In this document: positions 60,814 through 64,000 of the stretch, piece by piece
Numbering within the stretch: the first letter of the stretch is position 1
Layout: every line of letters begins with the position of its first letter
DNA from: Aurantimonas marianensis
Lineage (GTDB): Bacteria; Pseudomonadota; Alphaproteobacteria; Rhizobiales; Rhizobiaceae
DNA: 64,000 nucleotides
Assembly: GCF_024195285.1 (NCBI RefSeq)
Contig: NZ_JALHBS010000070.1
Span: 1 to 64,000, forward strand
Reading direction: 5' to 3'
Notes under the pieces: generated by a model
Told to the model about the DNA's origin: nothing
The model's database searches: none
Seen by the model: the letters and a program-made list of their open reading frames with translations, nothing else
Made by a program: the position numbers and the translations under genes

Positions 60814-62667
60814 ATGGCACCCCCTCCGCTTTTGCGCCTCGACGGCGTTCGCCTCACCTTCGGCGGCACGCCGCTTCTGACCGGCGTCGAACTGAACGTT
60901 CTTCCCGGCGAGCGCATCGCGCTGGTCGGACGCAACGGCTCCGGCAAATCGACGCTGTTGAAGATCGCCGCCGGGCAGGTCGAGCCGGATTCCGGCGAGG
61001 TCTTCCTGAAACCCGGCACGACCTTGCGTTACCTGCCGCAGGAGCCGGACTTCGGCAGCTTTACGACCGTCGGCGCCTATGTCGCGTCGGGCCTTGGCCC
61101 GGCCGACGATCCGCACCGGGTGACACGGTGCCTTGACGCGCTGGGGCTGACCGAGGAGATGAAGCCGGAGAACCTGTCGGGCGGCGAGGCCCGCCGCGCG
61201 GCGCTCGCCCGAACCCTGGCGCCCGAACCGGACATCGTCCTCCTCGACGAGCCGACCAACCATCTCGACCTGCCGACCATCGAATGGCTGGAAGACGAGG
61301 TGCGCCAGATGAAGAGCGCCGTCGTCGTGATCAGCCATGACAGGCGGTTCCTCGAACGGGTCACGCGCGCCACCGTCTGGATCGACCGCGGCGCGGCCAG
61401 GCGCCTCGATGAAGGCTTTTCCGGCTTCGAGGCCTGGCGCGACAAGGTGCTGGAAGAAGAAGAGCGCGACCTGCAGAAGCTCGACCGCAAGATCGTGCGC
61501 GAGGAGCACTGGCTGCGCTACGGCGTTACCGCGCGGCGCACCCGCAACATGCGCCGGCTCGGCGCCCTTCACGATCTGCGCCAGCAGCGCCGCGACACGC
61601 GCCGCGCCGTCGGTCAGGTGTCGATGGAGGCCAGCGCGACCCGCGAGAGCGGCAAACTCGTCATCGAGGCCGTCGGAATCTCGAAGGCTTACAACGGACG
61701 CACTCTGGTCGACGCTTTCTCCACCCGGATCGCCAGGGGCGACCGGGTCGGTTTCGTCGGCCCGAACGGCATCGGCAAGACCACCTTGTTAAAGATGCTG
61801 ATCGGCGAGCTCATGCCCGATTCCGGCAAGGTCAAGCTTGGCACCAATCTCGATCTCGCCTTCCTCGACCAGAAGCGCGCGGCGCTGCGCGACGATCTTT
61901 CGGTCCAGGACGCGATCACCGACGGGCGCGGCGACCAGGTGATGGTCAATGGTGAAGCCCGCCACGTCGTCGGTTATCTCAAGGACTTCCTGTTTACCCC
62001 CGAGCAGATTCGCACCCCCACAGGCAAGCTCTCCGGGGGCGAGCGGGCTCGCCTACTGTTGGCCAAGACACTGGCGACGCCGGCCAACCTTTTGGTTCTC
62101 GACGAGCCGACCAACGATCTCGACATGGAGACGCTGGACCTCCTGGAGGAATTGATCGCCAACTATCCCGGCACCGTCCTTCTCGTCTCCCACGACCGCG
62201 ATTTTCTCGATCGCACGGTGACCAGCGTGATTTCGCCGGACGGCAATGGCCGTTGGCTGGAATATGCCGGTGGCTATACGGACATGCTCACCCAGAAACG
62301 CGAGGCCGAGAAAGCCAGGCGGGGGCCGAGCGGTGCCGGCGACAGGGCAGACGGGCGTCGAAGCGGAAGTGCCGGCGGCGCCCCGTCGTCAGGTCCGGCG
62401 GGGTCAGCCGAGCGCAAGTCGGGAAGCGCTCCCAAGCTCTCCTTCAAGCAGAAATTCGCGCTCGAGAACCTGCCGAACGAAATCGCCAGGCTGGAAGCGG
62501 CGATCGCCAAGGCGGAGACCGAGATGGCCGATCCGGCGCTCTTCGCCAAGAACGCCAAGGGCTTTGCCGAGCTCGCGAGCGCCGTCGACGCCGACCGCGC
62601 CGCGCTAGCGAAGGCCGAGGACGAATGGCTGGAGCTGGAAATGCGACGGGCCGAGGCGGAGGGGTGA
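60814..62667 (+). CDS. ABC-F family ATPase (Uup-like)
   Basis: A 617-residue cytoplasmic protein with two ABC domains and no TM segments. Domain 1: Walker A GRNGSGKST (about 39-47), signature LSGGEARR, Walker B IVLLDEPTNHLD. Linker of charged helices (about 200-260). Domain 2: Walker A GPNGIGKTT, signature LSGGERAR, Walker B LVLDEPTNDLD. A C-terminal helical extension (LSFKQKFALENLPNEIARLEAAIAKAETEM..) is typical of Uup, which acts on ribosomes or DNA precise excision. No RBS is obvious at ATG 60814. Confidence 0.93.
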   Translation: MAPPPLLRLDGVRLTFGGTPLLTGVELNVLPGERIALVGRNGSGKSTLLKIAAGQVEPDSGEVFLKPGTTLRYLPQEPDFGSFTTVGAYVASGLGPADDPHRVTRCLDALGLTEEMKPENLSGGEARRAALARTLAPEPDIVLLDEPTNHLDLPTIEWLEDEVRQMKSAVVVISHDRRFLERVTRATVWIDRGAARRLDEGFSGFEAWRDKVLEEEERDLQKLDRKIVREEHWLRYGVTARRTRNMRRLGALHDLRQQRRDTRRAVGQVSMEASATRESGKLVIEAVGISKAYNGRTLVDAFSTRIARGDRVGFVGPNGIGKTTLLKMLIGELMPDSGKVKLGTNLDLAFLDQKRAALRDDLSVQDAITDGRGDQVMVNGEARHVVGYLKDFLFTPEQIRTPTGKLSGGERARLLLAKTLATPANLLVLDEPTNDLDMETLDLLEELIANYPGTVLLVSHDRDFLDRTVTSVISPDGNGRWLEYAGGYTDMLTQKREAEKARRGPSGAGDRADGRRSGSAGGAPSSGPAGSAERKSGSAPKLSFKQKFALENLPNEIARLEAAIAKAETEMADPALFAKNAKGFAELASAVDADRAALAKAEDEWLELEMRRAEAEG

Positions 62668-62858
62668 AGATGTTGACAGATCCGCGCCTGGCGCCGACCG
62701 TCCCGCCAGAGGCCGGCCGCGATCGCGGCCGAACGAAGCTCTGGCCGACCGAGGGATCGCGTTCACCTCCTTATTAGGCGAACCCGCGTATGATCGGGTG
62801 CATCCTTCAGCTCGCGACGCCGGTAAACGGTCGCAGAGGAAGTAAGACGGAGAAGCCA

Positions 62859-64000
62859 ATGATAGAAGTCGCGGAGAGACCGGTATCGAAGCCTAGTGCC
62901 CTCGCAATCGCGACCGGTCGGACGAGGTCGGAGCAGATCGCCTCTTGCGCCAGGTTTCTACCCACTCTGGTCGCTCTTTTTACCTTTGCCTTCGTCCTCG
63001 TGCCGCCGCTTCCCGCATCGGCCTTTGAAACCACCGCGCCGACGGCCCTCCTGGTCGATTTTTCGACCGACCGGGTGCTCTACGAGAAGAACGCCGACGA
63101 GAAGATCGCGCCGGCGAGCCTCGCCAAGCTGATGACGCTGGCCGTCATCTTCGATGCCTTGCGCGAGGGCACCGTTCAGCGCGACGACCGCTTCACCGTC
63201 TCGGAAAAGGCCTGGCGGGAGGGCGGCGCGGAATCCGGCGGCTCCACCATGTTCCTGCCGCTCAACTCCGAGGTCAGCGTCGACGACCTCATCAGGGGGA
63301 TCATCATCCAGTCCGGCAACGACGCCACCATCGTCGCGGCAGAAGGACTGGCCGGCTCGGTCGCCGCCTTTGCCGAATGGATGAACGCCAAGGCCAAGGA
63401 GATCGGCCTGACGAATTCCCATTTCACGAACCCGCATGGCCTGCCCGATCCAGAGCAATATGTAACGGCGCGCGATCTCGTGCGCCTCGCCGACTACCTG
63501 ATCCGCGAATTTCCCGACGAGTATCCGATTTTCGCCGAGGAAAGCTTTACCTTCAACGGCATCAAGCAGCAGAACCGCAACCCATTGCTCGGCGTCGGTG
63601 CCGATGGGCTCAAGACAGGCCACACGACCGCGGCCGGCTTCGGGCTCGTCGCCTCCGCCGAACGCGATGGCCGGCGCGTCGTGCTGGCGATGAGCGGCAT
63701 GCAGTCGGCCGACGAGCGGGCGCGCGAAACGCGGCGGCTCATGGAATACGGATTGCAGGATTTCGAGGAGGTGGTGCTGATCGAGGCGGGCGAGCGGGTC
63801 GGTGAAGTACCCGTCCGCGACGGCGACGCCGACACGGTGCCGCTCGCCGCCGATTCCGAGCTCCGTTTGCTGGTGCCGCGGGGCAGCCTCGCGGACGTGA
63901 CGCGGACAATTCTCGACAACGGCCCAGTCGCGGCGCCGATCACCAAAGGCCAGCGTCTCGGCTGGATACGGTTCTCGCGCGGGGACGAAACCGTGCACGA
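62859..64000 (+). CDS. D-alanyl-D-alanine carboxypeptidase (DacC/PBP5-6 type), 3' end outside window
   Basis: The reading frame is open from ATG 62859 through the window edge (380 codons plus). An N-terminal hydrophobic export segment (LVALFTFAFVLVPPLPASA^FET) precedes the penicillin-binding domain with SLAK (catalytic serine in PASLAKLMT), the SGN triad in IIQSGNDATIV, and KTG in GLKTGHTTAAG. These are the three active-site motifs of low-molecular-weight PBPs that trim pentapeptide stems. A C-terminal PBP5_C domain has begun (GERVGEVPVRDGDADTVPL). The RBS is ACGGAGAAG. Confidence 0.93.
   Translation, partial: MIEVAERPVSKPSALAIATGRTRSEQIASCARFLPTLVALFTFAFVLVPPLPASAFETTAPTALLVDFSTDRVLYEKNADEKIAPASLAKLMTLAVIFDALREGTVQRDDRFTVSEKAWREGGAESGGSTMFLPLNSEVSVDDLIRGIIIQSGNDATIVAAEGLAGSVAAFAEWMNAKAKEIGLTNSHFTNPHGLPDPEQYVTARDLVRLADYLIREFPDEYPIFAEESFTFNGIKQQNRNPLLGVGADGLKTGHTTAAGFGLVASAERDGRRVVLAMSGMQSADERARETRRLMEYGLQDFEEVVLIEAGERVGEVPVRDGDADTVPLAADSELRLLVPRGSLADVTRTILDNGPVAAPITKGQRLGWIRFSRGDETVH

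Overview
The window reads as chromosome of a high-GC alphaproteobacterium, most likely Hyphomicrobiales (Rhizobiales). The main evidence is a complete alphaproteobacterial general stress response locus (HWE kinase, phyR, nepR, ecfG) with matching EcfG promoters, the CtrA-inhibitor gene sciP, an alphaproteobacterial elongator tRNA-Met, and a dense set of uptake systems for organic acids and sugar acids. No species assignment is possible from the sequence alone.

Region 1 (1-10.1 kb) is an acid-sugar/organic-acid catabolic patchwork. It holds the C-terminal part of a GntR regulator, two translationally coupled 3-hydroxyacyl-CoA-dehydrogenase-type enzymes, an enolase-superfamily dehydratase, a DHDPS-like lyase, an RraA-like aldolase, an SDR with an atypical active site, a LysR regulator, an FMN alpha-hydroxy-acid oxidase and a BNR-repeat beta-propeller. 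Region 2 (10.3-17.1 kb) is a recognisable hexuronate pathway: kduD-uxuB-uxaC facing a GntR regulator-uxuA-kdgK, with a candidate operator between them. Region 3 (17.6-22.8 kb) is one six-gene operon: TRAP transporter dctP-dctQ-dctM, then an RraA-like enzyme, a GntR regulator and an SDR. A 0.95-kb scar of decayed transposase and tRNA-end fragments follows.

Region 4 (23.7-31.2 kb) is a tripartite tricarboxylate transporter (tctCBA plus an AbrB-family membrane protein) divergent from its two-component system tctDE. The tctDE genes are followed by a solute-binding protein with no permease of its own. Helically phased GCTGACAC repeats lie between the two units. Region 5 (31.5-34.9 kb) has tRNA-Met, a Gfo/Idh/MocA dehydrogenase, mnmA and sciP. 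Region 6 (35.0-41.5 kb) is a dipeptide-type ABC operon, dppA-dppB-dppC-dppD-dppF, in which the DppD ATPase carries an unusual ~290-residue N-terminal extension with a membrane anchor.

Region 7 (41.7-53.1 kb) is a stress island: a HugZ-like protein, small envelope lipoproteins, the HWE kinase, PhyR, NepR and EcfG, then a run of small stress-type proteins (DUF883/YqjD, YqjE, host-attachment family, a one-TM protein, a SAP/Rho-N-like protein), a lipid kinase, DUF1328 and a triple PRC-barrel protein. Four perfect GGAAC-N16-CGTT sites lie just upstream of genes here, so the stress sigma factor appears to control its own neighbourhood. Region 8 (53.3-64 kb) has an RND efflux pair, an MHYT-GGDEF-EAL protein with a degenerate GGDEF motif, a thermonuclease-like protein, an ABC-F ATPase and the start of a D-alanyl-D-alanine carboxypeptidase that runs off the window.

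A recurring design is that all three solute-binding-protein genes that head transport operons (dctP, tctC, dppA) are followed by a strong hairpin before the membrane genes, which would favour excess binding protein. The strongest candidates for something undescribed are the membrane-anchored DppD fusion, the promoter-bearing small ORF antisense to its linker, and the compact EcfG-driven set of small envelope proteins.
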